Below, in pieces: positions 36,701 through 47,618 of a DNA stretch of 64,000 bases. This DNA comes from Grammothele lineata (taxonomy: Eukaryota; Basidiomycota; Agaricomycetes; Polyporales; Polyporaceae). The stretch covers positions 682,001 through 746,000 of the forward strand of contig NDFF03000011.1 in NCBI GenBank assembly GCA_002150815.3. The letters are read 5' to 3'. The notes beneath the pieces were generated by a model. The model worked only from the letters and a program-made list of their open reading frames with translations, did not search any database and was not told the origin of the DNA. Positions within the stretch are counted from its first letter, which is position 1; each line of letters opens with the position of its first letter. A program made the position numbers and the translations under genes.

Positions 36701-36828
36701 ACATCTTGTGGTATCCGAGAGATACGAGAACGCAAGAGCAGAAGCGTGAAGAAAGCGACGAGGATAGACTGTCGAGACCTGGGTGAGAGGTTGCGGAGAA
36801 GGGCGGGGTTGGGAAAGCGGATGGTCAT
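33752..36828 (-). CDS. Peroxisomal ABC half-transporter (ABCD/PXA family)
   Basis: Imports very-long-chain fatty acyl-CoA into peroxisomes as a dimer of half-transporters. The ATG at 36828 opens a basic N-terminus and a first helix (SRQSILVAFFTLLLL). The membrane domain carries FRIAVPSWHSKEAF, the loop DQYITSDIASFCDALA and the EAA-like segment EEVAFYGGGLRERS joined across an intron, all typical of ALDP relatives. The ATPase domain has Walker A GSNGVGKT, signature LSGGEKQR and Walker B FAILDECTSAV followed by an ISLR switch region. A C-terminal coiled coil (EEL-ERLLSVQ) ends the protein. It has about twelve short-intron exons. I cannot tell the PXA1 type from the PXA2 type. It is convergent with the siderophore acyltransferase, some steps of whose pathway are peroxisomal in Aspergillus. 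Confidence 0.92.
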
Positions 36829-37417
36829 GGTGCGGCAGCGCGTCGGGTTTGCGTTGGCGCGACAATGTTCAGTGGATATGGCGGCGATATCGTTAGAGGA
36901 GTATCAGCTCATTCCAGCAGGTGGAAGAGGAGGAGCAAGGGGATAGACACAGTTGGCGAACTGGAATGGTCTGCTCGTCATTCGATCGCGTCGGGTGGCA
37001 TGTGTTTTCCCCGCATCATGGCGCGCGCCCCAGGCGGTCCGGAACATCCGCAGCCACACGGTCCCGCTCCTGCGAGCAATCTCAGAAAGCTTCCGGAGAT
37101 GGCTTGTACTACACAGCGATTTCACGCGTATACCGATGCAAACAAGCCTTGCTAATCACACGGCACTCGTAATTGCAAGTCATACAAGTTCATGGCATTT
37201 CGTTTGACAAGCAAAACGACAGACTACGGCTACAGCGGAACCGAGAATAATCTGCAAATAGTCAACCTGGTCAGTAAACAGATCATACCAGACGATTATG
37301 ATGACGCTTCAGACAAAGTATATAATGATTCCGGTTAGACAATTATCCTCACAGATGCTCTCGGTAGAGGGAGTCTGTCTGTCATCCCTAGAAGCCGGTA
37401 CCAGAGACGACACTCAC
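36829..37417. other. Intergenic spacer
   Basis: It contains the promoter of the ABC transporter and the 3' region of eS12. Short open frames on both strands show no support. Confidence 0.5.
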
Positions 37418-37918
37418 TTAACGGTTCTTGAAGTAGTCGAGGAGGACGTGAAGACCCTCAGACTCGACGCCGTAGTCCTTGACGACGACGCACGAGCAGC
37501 CGACGACCTTGCGCGGGTTACCCTCACGGTCGATCTTGCACAGACCGGCCCAGGTGCCAAGAACCTTCGCGTCTCCGACCTTGATCAGGTTGATCTTGTG
37601 CTCGGCGCAAAGAGCCTCAATGAGCTTGATGTACTCGGCCTCCGTGCACGTCTCGACGAGCACGCACAAGTGCGCCTGGCGCTTGTCCAGGGCCTTCGCG
37701 CACTCGCGCAGGCCGCGAGCGAGACCGTCGTGAACAAGAGCGTTCTTCAGGACTTGCTGAGAACACAGAGCCATGTTAATGAGCCTATAGCGTGAATTCG
37801 TATGATAGATCCGTACCTGAAGCGCGTCCTCGACGGAAAGCTTGCCCTTGGGGGCCTCAGTGGGGGCCTCAACCTCGGCGGGGGCGTCGACTTGGATCTC
37901 ATCAGAAGCGTCAGACAT
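37418..37918 (-). CDS. RPS12: 40S ribosomal protein eS12
   Basis: Small-subunit protein of about 146 residues in two exons (37918-37817 and 37756-37418). An acidic N-terminal leader rich in Ala/Glu/Pro is followed by the L7Ae-like core: [20 protein letters not shown], then [20 protein letters not shown] and [19 protein letters not shown], and the terminal [20 protein letters not shown]. Length and motif order match the eS12 family. The sequence directly upstream of the ATG reads tgtgtag then g-ATG, so a 5' UTR intron probably ends one base before the start codon, as is common for fungal ribosomal protein genes. Confidence 0.96.
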   Translation of the reverse strand: MSDASDEIQVDAPAEVEAPTEAPKGKLSVEDALQVRIYHTNSRYRLINMALCSQQVLKNALVHDGLARGLRECAKALDKRQAHLCVLVETCTEAEYIKLIEALCAEHKINLIKVGDAKVLGTWAGLCKIDREGNPRKVVGCSCVVVKDYGVESEGLHVLLDYFKNR

Positions 37919-38305
37919 CCTACACATAAGTTATTCAGACACCAAGTAATACTCAGACTCAAGGATATGCATACTTTTAGATTTTGAGAAGTAGCAGAGG
38001 GGCGATGTCTTCTTCCGCGTTCGTGGATGTGAGAGGAAAATTAAGGTTTGCGTCTAGAGGAGTATATGAACGAGGTTCAAAGTCCGACGGCAATATCCGA
38101 AAATATGGACGCTCATGCTGACTAACTCATCATTGGTTGAGCAGACTGGCCCAGCCACGCGACCGTGGGCGCTTGGCAGCTCAGCGCGTCGGTGACGCGC
38201 TCGACACAAGCTTCAGTTCAGGACGCGTACGACCCATCGGCTGAGACTGCTTTGCGCATTTTAAGATCGCATCTTCACGACCCTTAACCACGCATATAGC
38301 TAGAT
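37919..38305. other. Divergent promoter of RPS12 and SKI8-like gene
   Basis: The interval lies between the RPS12 start (minus) and the SKI8-like start (plus). It probably contains the RPS12 5' UTR intron next to 37918. No other coding signal is seen. Confidence 0.5.
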
Positions 38306-39690
38306 ATGGTGAGCGTGCACGAATTGAAGCCGCGTGTAACATGTCTAACTCACAAGACCCGGTAGAGCTTGGCGTTTCTGCACGCCCACGATGGCGCGGA
38401 GCGTAGGTCACGATAATTCTCATGATATATTCATGGTTCTCATCCCACCGTTACGTAGCTCATTCGGATGCCGTATGGGGAACGACCTGGACAAACGCAG
38501 ACACAGTCCTCAGTATTTCGGCGGACGGCTCGATCAAGCAGTGGGACTCGAATTCCGGCCAGGTATCCCGCTCGCGACCACCCCATACACTCGGACTTGT
38601 ATCGTTGAGTGTGGATCCGACCGGCAAGCTTGCGCTGTATAACACCCTCGAGGGCTTGACGTGCCTGTGGGACTTGGAGGATGGCGAGATGAAGGGATCG
38701 TTTGAGAGCTATGCGCGTACTGCGGGGGCGGAGTCGACTGAACCTTGTACGTGCCCTCGTATCCTCGTAATACTTGCAGAACCTTGACTTAGTCAATCCC
38801 CCTTGATCTCGGTGCTTTTCGGGGCGACTTCGGCGCGCATACAGCATGGTCTGTGTCCCTGAACCCACGGGGTGGCACGTACGCCTCTACAGGCGGGTCA
38901 GGAAATGTCACTATACATTCTGCGGAGCCCCCGACATTTGGTGAGCGCCGCGCGACGCTCAACAGCGGACGCAGCAAATTCGGGATGTTCTGCAAACATG
39001 TGGGTCATTCGCAAACTTGAGTTGGTGTCACATCCGCTTGCAACGTTCCTTCCCATCCGACTTTGCGTCCCTATATCCGGATACGTTCCTGACTCGAGTT
39101 AACCCTACTATAGAGCCCCGACGGGTCTCGCGTGGCCATGTCTTCGGAGAACGGCCAGATATACGTCTTTGACATCGCGTCGAGCTCCATCCAAAACACT
39201 TACAGCTCCCATGCGATGGCCGTTCGATCCCTTGCATGGTCTGCGGATTCCAATGTACGTGCCTCGTTCTTCTTTTTCCAGGTACCAACACTCATCCCAG
39301 ACCTCTTGACGTGTTCTCCTCGCATCTCGTTCTCCACAGCTTCTTCTCTCTGCATCGGAAGACAAGCGCCTTATCCTTCATGACGTCCGCACGTCCGCAT
39401 CCGGCAAGCCTGGCTCAGGCGCGGTCGCGACCTTCTCCGGGCACTCTTCATGGGTGCTCAGCACCGACATCTCGCCTGACGGCCGCCTGGCTGTATCCGG
39501 CTCCTCGGACAAGACGGCGAAGGTGTGGGACATAGGAGCGCGCACTGCGGTCTCGACTGTGCAGGACCAAGGCGAGGTGTGGTCGGTTTCATGGCGACCA
39601 AAGCCTCCTGCACACGGGACAGCGGGTGCATATGTGACTGGAGGTGAGGATGGGATGGTACGATGGTGGAGGAGTGCGGGGGCAGGGTGA
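38306..39690 (+). CDS. SKI8: WD40 protein of the SKI8/REC14 family
   Basis: Scaffold of the SKI complex that feeds the cytoplasmic exosome; in several fungi also needed for Spo11-dependent meiotic breaks. About 324 residues in six phase-consistent exons: 38306-38308, 38366-38402, 38459-38746, 38845-38999, 39114-39254 and 39340-39690. The first coding exon is the ATG alone. The repeats are recognised from FLHAHDGAE-PHSDAVWGTTW, IKQWDSNSG, NVTIHSAEP, the family-typical SGRSKFGMFCKHSPDG, GQIYVFDIASS, SWVLSTDISPDGRLAVSGSS and the final GGEDGMVRWWR. The order and the KFGMF-KHSPDG motif identify SKI8 rather than a generic WD40 protein. Confidence 0.88.
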
Positions 39691-40206
39691 GCTGGATGCT
39701 ATGGCGCTGTATGTTATGTCACTGTTGGAATGTTGTCCGTGCTGTCACGATACAAGAAAATACCTGTATATCAAAGCCTGGAGGTCCAGCGCTCAGCGCT
39801 CAACGTCCAACGTTGAACATTCAGAGAGAACCGCCTAAGAACTGCCCAAGAACCTGGGCGGCTCTTGGGAAACCTCAAGCGCCCATAGAGGACCGCAGTG
39901 CAAGTCTCCGCCTTGCCTTCTTTGAACGTTTCAACTCGCGCACACATCTGTGACTAGATTGGCCCTCCTCCAGTACGTGCTCAAAGCTCAACGCTTAGCA
40001 ACAGTCTCAAACACTTATCCTACAAAGGGGTACTAGTGGCTGCACACCTCAAGATTACGATGAGTACGGAGGCTTTGAGGAAAGCCCTCTCCCTTGAATG
40101 CGATGAAGTCGATGAAGTGCGGCTTTTCCGCGGCTAGCTGTTCCGACCCGTGGCGTTGATTGAAGCAGCTCACTAGGACCTCGGCGTCGCGTTGACTAGT
40201 CTCGTC
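39691..40206. other. Intergenic spacer
   Basis: No coding signal. A short quasi-palindromic stretch near 39788-39820 (cagcgctcagcgctcaacgt) may form a hairpin in the 3' region of the SKI8-like gene. Confidence 0.45.
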
Positions 40207-42070
40207 ATGACTGCGATACATGACAAGGAGCCTAAACATAGCCTTACAAGTATTACGGAGGCTATCAAGAATACCGAGTGTGTCCTTTCGCTTGTGAGTC
40301 GGGACTAGTATCGAGGTCTGTTGAGATAACGTTGACGTGCCTGGTATAGGAACCTCTGACTATCCTCCCGATATTGATCTCAAGTTCAGACAGCGGCGCC
40401 CAAGAACTCATCGACCTCATGGCAAGCGACTGTAGTGCCAAAGAGGTAGTGATGGCCATAGAAGAGGCTGTGGAAACCCTGGGTCGGCGGCTGAGATTCG
40501 GGGAAGACGAGGAAGACGACGGCAGCGAGGATGACGCAAAGAATCAGTCTCCAGTCAAGCAACTAGTGCGATCGATACAAGCGTATACTTCTGGTGAGCT
40601 TTTCGCTAGCATGGATGCTGATTGGAGCTGACGTATTTCCTGCAGCGATACCTCGGATGTCCAAATGGTCCAAAGATCCTGCAGGAGCGATCGAATCCCC
40701 CTTGTCAGAACTCGAAGCAACCTTATCTCTCGTCAGCTCTGAGTCAACAAATGAGGAAGGTCTTGAGGTCATCGAAGCCGTATCACAATGCGGACTCGCT
40801 CTTGCAGGTGGCGCGGACATGAAAATGAAAGTAGGTTTTAACTCCAGACCTGCCAAGGGATGAGTCACGATAACGGCGACTTTACAGCAACTCCTGGTGA
40901 ACCTTATTGAGGAGGCAGTTGTGGCGTTCGTAAGTGCGCTTAGTTGTGGACTGACTCGGAAAGCTTTCGCAGTACACTTCTCCCGTCTTGTGGTTCCTCG
41001 ACCACATCCTCCCGGTAGCTCGGAGATCCCAGATGATGTCCTTACCAGGACCTGGGTAAGCGGGTCGTGCCTTGACCCCGATCGCACCTGACCCCGATCC
41101 CAGGTCGCTCTCCGAGGGCTGGATGTCTCACTGGAAACCACCGCATCCCGCCCCTCCCTGTCGTCCCTGATCCTCCTTGCACACGAACCAACCTTCTCCT
41201 TCTCCTTGTCGACCCTCACCGCATTCTTCCCGGTCATCCTCTCATCCATCCAACTCAATGTGGCCCTCGACGAGGTCCTCTCCATCCTATTGTCTACTTT
41301 TGCGGCCCTCGACGCTATGTCCCCGCGCCCCGATCTCGAGACCGATTTGATTGTGCCTCTCCTTCATTTGCTTCCACAGGTCGCTAGCAATCACTCTGAC
41401 CCCGATGTCCGGCACTTTACTTTCCGTATCATTTCTCTCGTGCTCCGTTTATCCCCATCGCTGGTTCGCTTTCGGGTTTTACAAGAACTTCTCAGCGATG
41501 AAGACCTCCCGATCCAGATGCGCGTTGCGGCAGTGGGACTCCTCAAAGAAGCAGTGCTCGAAGGACTCTCCGGAAGAGATAAAAACGCCTTTGCATCGCC
41601 GCTCCTGTTGACTACTTTCGGTCCTATCGTGCTACGACCCGGCTTCTCAACCTCGCTCGATACCGTTTCGCTTGCGGCGTTCATGGAGAGCGCGGAGCCG
41701 CTGCGCCTCGTGGAATCCTTGGGATTCTACTATGTACTGCTGCTGAGAGACGCCGAAAACCGGGTAGGCCCTCCATACCTCAGGCCCTCCCACGCGCTGA
41801 CATCCGCTGTAGTCCGGCGTCAGAGATCCGGAATCTCTCAAGAATGTGCAACGGGTCTTGCTAGCTCCCCTGCGTACTCGTCTGGATGCATGGGCTGGAG
41901 GCAAGTGCCTCAAGTTACATGATTCTTCTCTCGAACTCACCCATGACTTAACATTAGATCTCACGTCAGGCCCTCAAGAGGAGCATGACGACGACTGCGC
42001 TCTGCAGCTCCAGATTTTGGGCATGTGGGTAGAACGTGTTCAGGGCGCCATCGACAATGTGGCTGTCTAG
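40207..42070 (+). CDS. YAP-binding/ALF4/glomulin family protein
   Basis: Helical-repeat protein of the group that includes yeast Ybp1 (oxidative-stress activation of Yap1), plant ALF4 and glomulin (inhibitor of cullin-RING ligases). About 533 residues. Exons: 40207-40293, 40350-40593, 40646-40830, 40888-41055, 41104-41763 and 41813-42070. Family-like stretches are LTILPILISSSDSGAQELID, LPQVASNHSDPDVRHFTFRI and LVESLGFYYVLLLRDAENR. Exon 4 is ambiguous. It is open as written, but it contains a possible 44-nt intron (40929-40972) that would yield the more protein-like YTSPVLWFLDHILP at the cost of a frame conflict with exon 5. Family assignment is good; the pathway is inferred. Confidence 0.75.
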
Positions 42071-42733
42071 AAACATCTTTTCCGGTTCCTGTGAATCCAA
42101 CTATCTTCCCACGTGTCCGAACTTGACCTTCGAAATCGCCGGTGTGCATCCCGACCGACCGGTATACGTCTTAGCTCGGTGAGCTCTCAAGTAAGGGAAT
42201 CACCACAGTTACCGGCGCGGGGGTAACTCTCGGTGAGAGTCTCTTGGAACCTGCACTCGCCGGTGTCCTATGTCGCCACGGCCTTGGCCCGGCAGCCAAA
42301 CAGTCCCCGAGTAAGCAGGCGCTTAATGCTAGCCCAGGTAAGTGTCCTCATCGTATTCCGTATATGCCACTTCTTCTAATCGTTCTATCCTTCCGGAAGA
42401 CACTGAACGTGGTATGTGTGCCCTACAGCAGCCAGGTATAATTTATCAAGTCAAGGGAGCTAGCTCGAGTTGTTCCGCGTTCGCCCCATTCTCCTACAGC
42501 TACCATGCTCCGCCGCTGCCCCACAGTGTGTTCCAGAAGAGACCTGCGTTCCATCTGTCTCTCATACACATGGCAAGTGGGAATACGGCAGTTGTATATC
42601 CGGAACGCCAATGCTCGGCGGTGGTCTCGGTATAAATGCCACGGCAACTTGCCCCTTCAAGACGCGTCGCGAGTGGACTGGCACGGAGACCACTACTTGC
42701 CCCCCTCCTAACGATGCCACCAACACCCACTGA
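42057..42733 (+). other. Candidate small Cys-rich gene, unresolved
   Basis: A possible start ATG at 42057 overlaps the end of the preceding gene in another frame and reads FSGSCESNYLPTCPNLTFE, continuing to EIAGVHPDRPVYVLAR before a gtgagc donor. A later frame ending in a TGA at 42731 reads QCVPEETCVPSVSHTHGKWE and then GINATATCPF. The pieces are cysteine-containing and protein-like, but I could not join them with consistent phases or find a signal peptide. It is reported as a lead only. Confidence 0.25.
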
Positions 42734-44198
42734 AATTCCACAAAATCTGGGCACAACTGTAGGCACTGCGAACATGATTGGAGTTCTTCTCTCGACAGTG
42801 ACATACGGTACGTGACCATAACGTGCCTTCCATCCAACCCATTTCCTCAGTCAATTGCACTTAGGTGTCCATCTGACTCTCTTTTCGTACCTTCTCCGTC
42901 TCTACTTCGATGGGCGGCTGTGGGCTAGGCCAGCCAGGACCTGGCGAATACGACCTAGGCCTGACCGCCCGAGTCTGCGCCTGCTCGCATATGCTGTTCC
43001 TTTGTTCCTCCTCGCGACAACCGGACTGTGTCTCCAAACATGGCTCAACCACCAAGCATTCATCCACCGCAGAGACTTCCCTGGAGGTCCTCTCGCGTAT
43101 ATGGTCTCCGAGGTTCACAGTTCCGGAGATTTAGCAGTGGCTGCGATGTGAGCGCAATGGAATGATAACACCTTTCACTCAAGAATTGACAATCAATTGC
43201 AGATACATCATTTTGAACTGGTTCTCCGATGGTATGCTGGTCGGTCTTTCAGAAACACTTCGGAGAGCATTATCCTGAACGGCGATTATGTAGCTATGGC
43301 GCTTTTACTGTTTGTTCCAACAATCCCGGCTGGTCTTGATGACGAGTTTGGCGATGCTCCTTTCCCTCGTAGGTACGTCTCGGCGCAAACACCGCTATAT
43401 ACGGTGACTAAGCGCACAAGTTAGCAGTCGTTGGCTCGGTGTTCCTACCAAGTATCAGCACACTGAACGTTAATCTCTGGACAAACACGAGCACTGCACC
43501 TTCTTTAGGCTACCTCGCGCTCTCGCTCTCCATCAACGTTATTCTCACGCTTCTCATCACTACCCGACTATTCTGCCATTGGAGATCAGTCAATACCATC
43601 AGCGCAAGTCCCCCTACGATCACCACGTCCATCGTCACCATGTTCGTCGAGAGCGCCTCGCTCTACATGGTCGTGGCGCTTATCTGTATTATCGCTCTCG
43701 CCGCAAGCAGTCCAATTCAGATCGCCCTGCTTCCAGTTCTGGGACAACTCCAGGTGCGCGATAAATGCCATCCGATCGTTCCGCTGCTGACGTTGTGTCA
43801 TGTCACAGGCTATTCCATCGCTTCTCATCACCATTCGCGTCTTGGAGTTTCGTGCCGTGTCGATCATCGAGACTACCCACACAACACGACCGTCTACAAT
43901 CCAATTCACCAATACCCTAGCGTTCAGAACGGTGACACCGGAGAAGGACATCACGATTCCGCCCCCCGCGTATCCAGAACCGTGCCAGGTCTCGTCCTCA
44001 CGCGTGTCTTCGATCATCTCGGCGGAGAAGTCAAGTTGGGGAGGTTCGACTGTCGTCGACAGCTCGTACCGTGACAAAGCCTCTCTCTCAACAACGACAT
44101 TGGGAGTACTTCCAGAGCGTGAAAGCCAGCCTGGCTTCCCAAGGGCCAACATATATTCCCCCTTCATCGAGGAAGAGTACGAGTGGGAAGAGGTGTAG
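42714..44198 (+). CDS. Orphan seven-helix membrane protein with probable frame break
   Basis: Same broad type as the 29475-31004 gene. Exons: 42714-42807, 42865-43147, 43203-43368, 43425-43753 and 43809-44198. Helices are visible at IGVLLSTVTYG-VHLTLF, LLAYAVPLFLLATTGLCL, YVAMALLLFVPTIP, GYLALSLSINVILTLLI and VVALICIIALAA; the motif VESASLYM followed by AIPSLLITIRV matches the family end. The C-terminal tail is Ser/Thr-rich and ends EEEYEWEEV. In exon 3, reading from IILNWFSDGMLV switches frame at about 43243-43247 to FRNTSESIILNGDY. Both halves fit the family, so a 1-nt deletion, or 5 extra bases, breaks the gene here, or the assembly has an indel. It may be a recent pseudogene. Confidence 0.65.
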
Positions 44199-44738
44199 GC
44201 ACGTGCCGCGAACGCCTCTGCACCCTGCCATACCCTCCCGCTCTTAGGACAACCATATCCTGGCAATTATGGCACACCTGGCTGAACTCCTTACCTACAG
44301 GACCGCGGAAGCCGCAGATCGCCTCGTTGCCCTCTGGCCTTTAACCAGAAGTTTCTCGCGGACTTTGGCATCATCCTCATCTGCCATTCCTCTCCGTAAT
44401 GGAACCTCCTACTCGGCGCTGCGACACTGACATGCACCCCGGAGCAGGTCCCGCCCCGCCCCGCCCCGCCCCGCATTATTTCTGTAGTCGCACTACGTGC
44501 TTCGCCTCGTTTGATAGAAGCCATTATCACATGTGTCTAGCATTGGACTGACCGCATACCCATTCATTCATCGTTTGGATCTCGCACATGCTATGTATCT
44601 TAGTGTAAAGAAGCATACTTCAGGAACAGTCCTACTTGTGAACTAGGATTCGACGTTCTACTTCGATGAAGCGGTGCTCCATTTCGCGCACAACCATGCC
44701 GTCTCTCGGCTCAGTTGGGACCAGATAGTAGCCAATGT
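44199..44738. other. Convergent 3' spacer
   Basis: This lies between the stops of the 7TM gene (plus) and the S9-like gene (minus). It contains a CCGCC pentamer run, listed separately. No coding signal is seen. Confidence 0.5.
44450..44474. repeat. CCGCC pentamer microsatellite
   Basis: Five uninterrupted copies of the 5-nt unit ccgcc/cccgc, a GC-box-like microsatellite between two convergent genes. It has no obvious promoter role at this position. Confidence 0.8.
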
Positions 44739-47168
44739 TCAACACGACTCTGGACTGGATGCGCTATTGACCGCATTCTGGACGAACGCAAGCTCCTTTT
44801 GCCACGATCGGCGAGTATCCTCCACTCTCTCCTTCCAGCTGCTCGTCGCAGACGTGGCGAAAGTATACTCTTCGAGATGCAGGCCCTCGTCTCTCAGAGC
44901 CTGAATCCACCCATCGCTGATAGGAAGATCTTCCGCACATTGCAACACCTGCGCGGGTTCGATTCTCAGCATGTTATGCCCTTTTGACACACATGATAGC
45001 AACACGCACCAGTAGAGCCGAATCCTGGACGTTCTTACCGGCCCCATCCCAACCGAAAAGTTTGAGTAAGCAGCGACTTTCGAGCCCGTACCTTGGCTGC
45101 AACGCGTGGAATGCGGACGGTGCTATAGAATTTACCACCATACCACGTGCAACTGTCTGGCCAAGTACGGATAAGACCTCATGACAGCTTGGTCCAGCGC
45201 CGCGAAAAATAACGCGGCGCGGGTCGAATAAACCCTGCGCCCCGAGTACCCGGGTAGTAGCCAGATAATCGTCGACCCGGACGACCCCTTGGTCTGACGG
45301 AAGCGAGTTTCCTCGAATGATGTCTAGACTGAACGGCATTCAGCGAGAGTCATTGGATTTGATTTGAACGCTTGACTTGCCATGCAAATCCTCGAGTCGT
45401 ATACGCCTGCACGTCCCAGTGAAGGCCTTGCATGGACGAAGATCTGCCGAGTACTCGAACTAATACAGGTGGTAGCTCTCCTGGGGCACCGCCGCTGTAT
45501 TCTGGACTCTTGGGTGCATAATAAATGGCTTGAATTGGCTCCCCTGTGGTCGAGTGAGCCAGATCGAACACCGTAGGTATGGAGATGTAGCGGGCTGGAA
45601 TGATTGGGACTGACGAACACCCTTGGGCTGTGCCAATCTCTACGAACGAGAGTGTTCCATGTACGTCGCGTACGTCGAGGGTCAATTCGACGATGGCAGT
45701 GGGAGTGATGTGCGTGCGACCGATGAAGACGACCTTGCCCGGGGCTACACTGCAAAGCCGGTGGGCGAACACGTACGGAGTGGAAAGCTCTTCGTTCTTC
45801 CCATCCGACATTCGGTAAACGTATCCATGTGTCCGACCTTTCCTGTCTATTGTGTATGAAATATGATCATCGTCCAGTTTCGCGATTTCCAGAATTGTAG
45901 CTATATGCGGTGTTAGATACTGGCTTATACCATGGCGACAGATCACCCACATGAGGGTATGTGAGCCCCACTTGAATCTTCTGAACCAGGAGAACAGAGC
46001 AGGATTTGAGCGCCGCAATCCGGGACGTTGCACGACCATAGGCGGCTACATTCGTTCTCAACGGCTGAGAAGAAGAGGACCTCCGAGGAGATCCAGGTAG
46101 GACCGGCGACAAAGCAACTGGAGGTATCTCCAGCGATGCATCGCACATTTTCAACGATTACAGAAAGTTCGCCTTCCTGGCCGAGATCGAGCCGCTCGAT
46201 GACCTCGACTTCGACAAGCCACAGTTGACTCGTGTCCGTTTTTGAAGATCTACGCACGAGGTCAGCCTATCGCTCGTTGAGAATACGTGGATATCACTAA
46301 CAAGCCGCGTACGACCAGATGCCTACCATCCGGACTGAACCGCAGGGTGTCCCACGAACTGATATTGCCATCACCATTAATATCGTCAACCGATAGCACG
46401 GCGTAGGTTTCGTGGCTTTTAGTGTCGACAATGACCACTTGTGTGTCCTGGCATGACGTGGATTCTGCGGAAGAGTTGTCCTCAAGGATGACAGCTATAA
46501 ACTGTGGATACAGTGGGTGCAGTTCAAGTTGCGTGTAACGCCTTCCAGCGCTATCTGTACAAACGCCAAAGCCAGTCAGACGTGTATATGCATCATGAAA
46601 AGATGATGGGGACGCCTTGACCTTCAGCTATCGCTCTCGGTATCTCTCCGGCGGTAACGCTATAGATGCGTCCATCTCGACCGTTGCAGAAGTACAGCTT
46701 TTCATCGTGCGCAACGCCCGATCTGATGTCCCACTGCCTGCCTTCGAATGCAGGCTGTTGGGTCTCGAGGTCTATAATGATCGTGCAATCTAAACACGGC
46801 CGTAACTCAGAACGCCAGCTCGTAAATGCCGCACAAATAGGTATACACCCACCGTCATCTGGCCGTGTTTCGGTGTAGTAGACCTGACCTGTCTGCTTGT
46901 CTACGAAAACGTCCCGAATAGAATTTGCCTACCAATATTAGGCCGGGACACGCCGTGATCAGCCACCAGATCTTTCAATATGATCCGGTGAATAAAGGCT
47001 CACCGGTAAAGCCGATAGCCATTCCGGAGTTATGGGCGAATCCCAGAGGCCATAGGGATGACGTGGCGCCTCAGGAACAGCGTTGAAGCCATCTTGGTCA
47101 TCGTCGTTGTGGGGTGAAGTGCGTTTATGGGCGCTCGTGGCAGCCGCGCGCACACCCGTTGACCACAT
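44739..47168 (-). CDS. S9 (prolyl oligopeptidase/acylaminoacyl peptidase-like) protein with degenerate catalytic site
   Basis: The N-terminus (ATG at 47168) contains HPYGLWDSPITPEWLSAL and QTGQVYYTETRPDDGG, then propeller-like segments (LRFSPDGRHLVV), matching S9C peptidases. The hydrolase half reads PPVLVRVLGRSSSM, WDVQAYTTRGFA, VVRVDDYLATTRVLGAQGLF and DPRRVIFRGAGPSC. In active relatives the last piece carries GGSAGG, so the nucleophile serine position is lost here. The C-terminal part (DEGLHLEEYTFATSATSSW) lacks the usual GHGF histidine. The segment expected to hold a NYGGS-type loop is also missing or frame-shifted near 45340. Exons are otherwise open. This is a pseudoenzyme or a decaying gene; activity is unlikely. 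Confidence 0.65.
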
Positions 47169-47618
47169 CGTACCGAGCGGAGCAGCTTGTGAGACAGCAG
47201 AATGGAACAGTCGTGTTCAGCACATCGCAGATCGAGCGTGTTCAAGTTCAAGTACTCGACGAATACGGCGGCGATACGCGTACGAGCTTCCATCGGTATG
47301 GCGAAGACATTGCTCAACCTGCCTGATGGCCGGTTAGACGCATAACTCCCCGTGGCGCGCTGCGTCTCTGTCATTCACCGACCCACGGCATACACAGTGC
47401 GACGTAATCGGTCCCACAGCGCTATGTCTAGCCTACACCTATCATTGTTGGCAGCACAGGCTTAACGCCTTCCTTCGACGCGCTCGCCGTGCGTTCACCA
47501 TGCATTGACGCTAGAGAAGGGGGCGGTGTATACATCCTGTTGAAGAACCCACCTCCCCTTACCAAGCCCGCGCGCGTCTCCGACCCACCCTAAACCTCGG
47601 CCACGGTCACGCTGGCTG
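47169..47618. other. Intergenic spacer
   Basis: It contains the promoter of the S9-like gene and the 3' flank of the permease gene. Nothing else is recognised. Confidence 0.5.
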
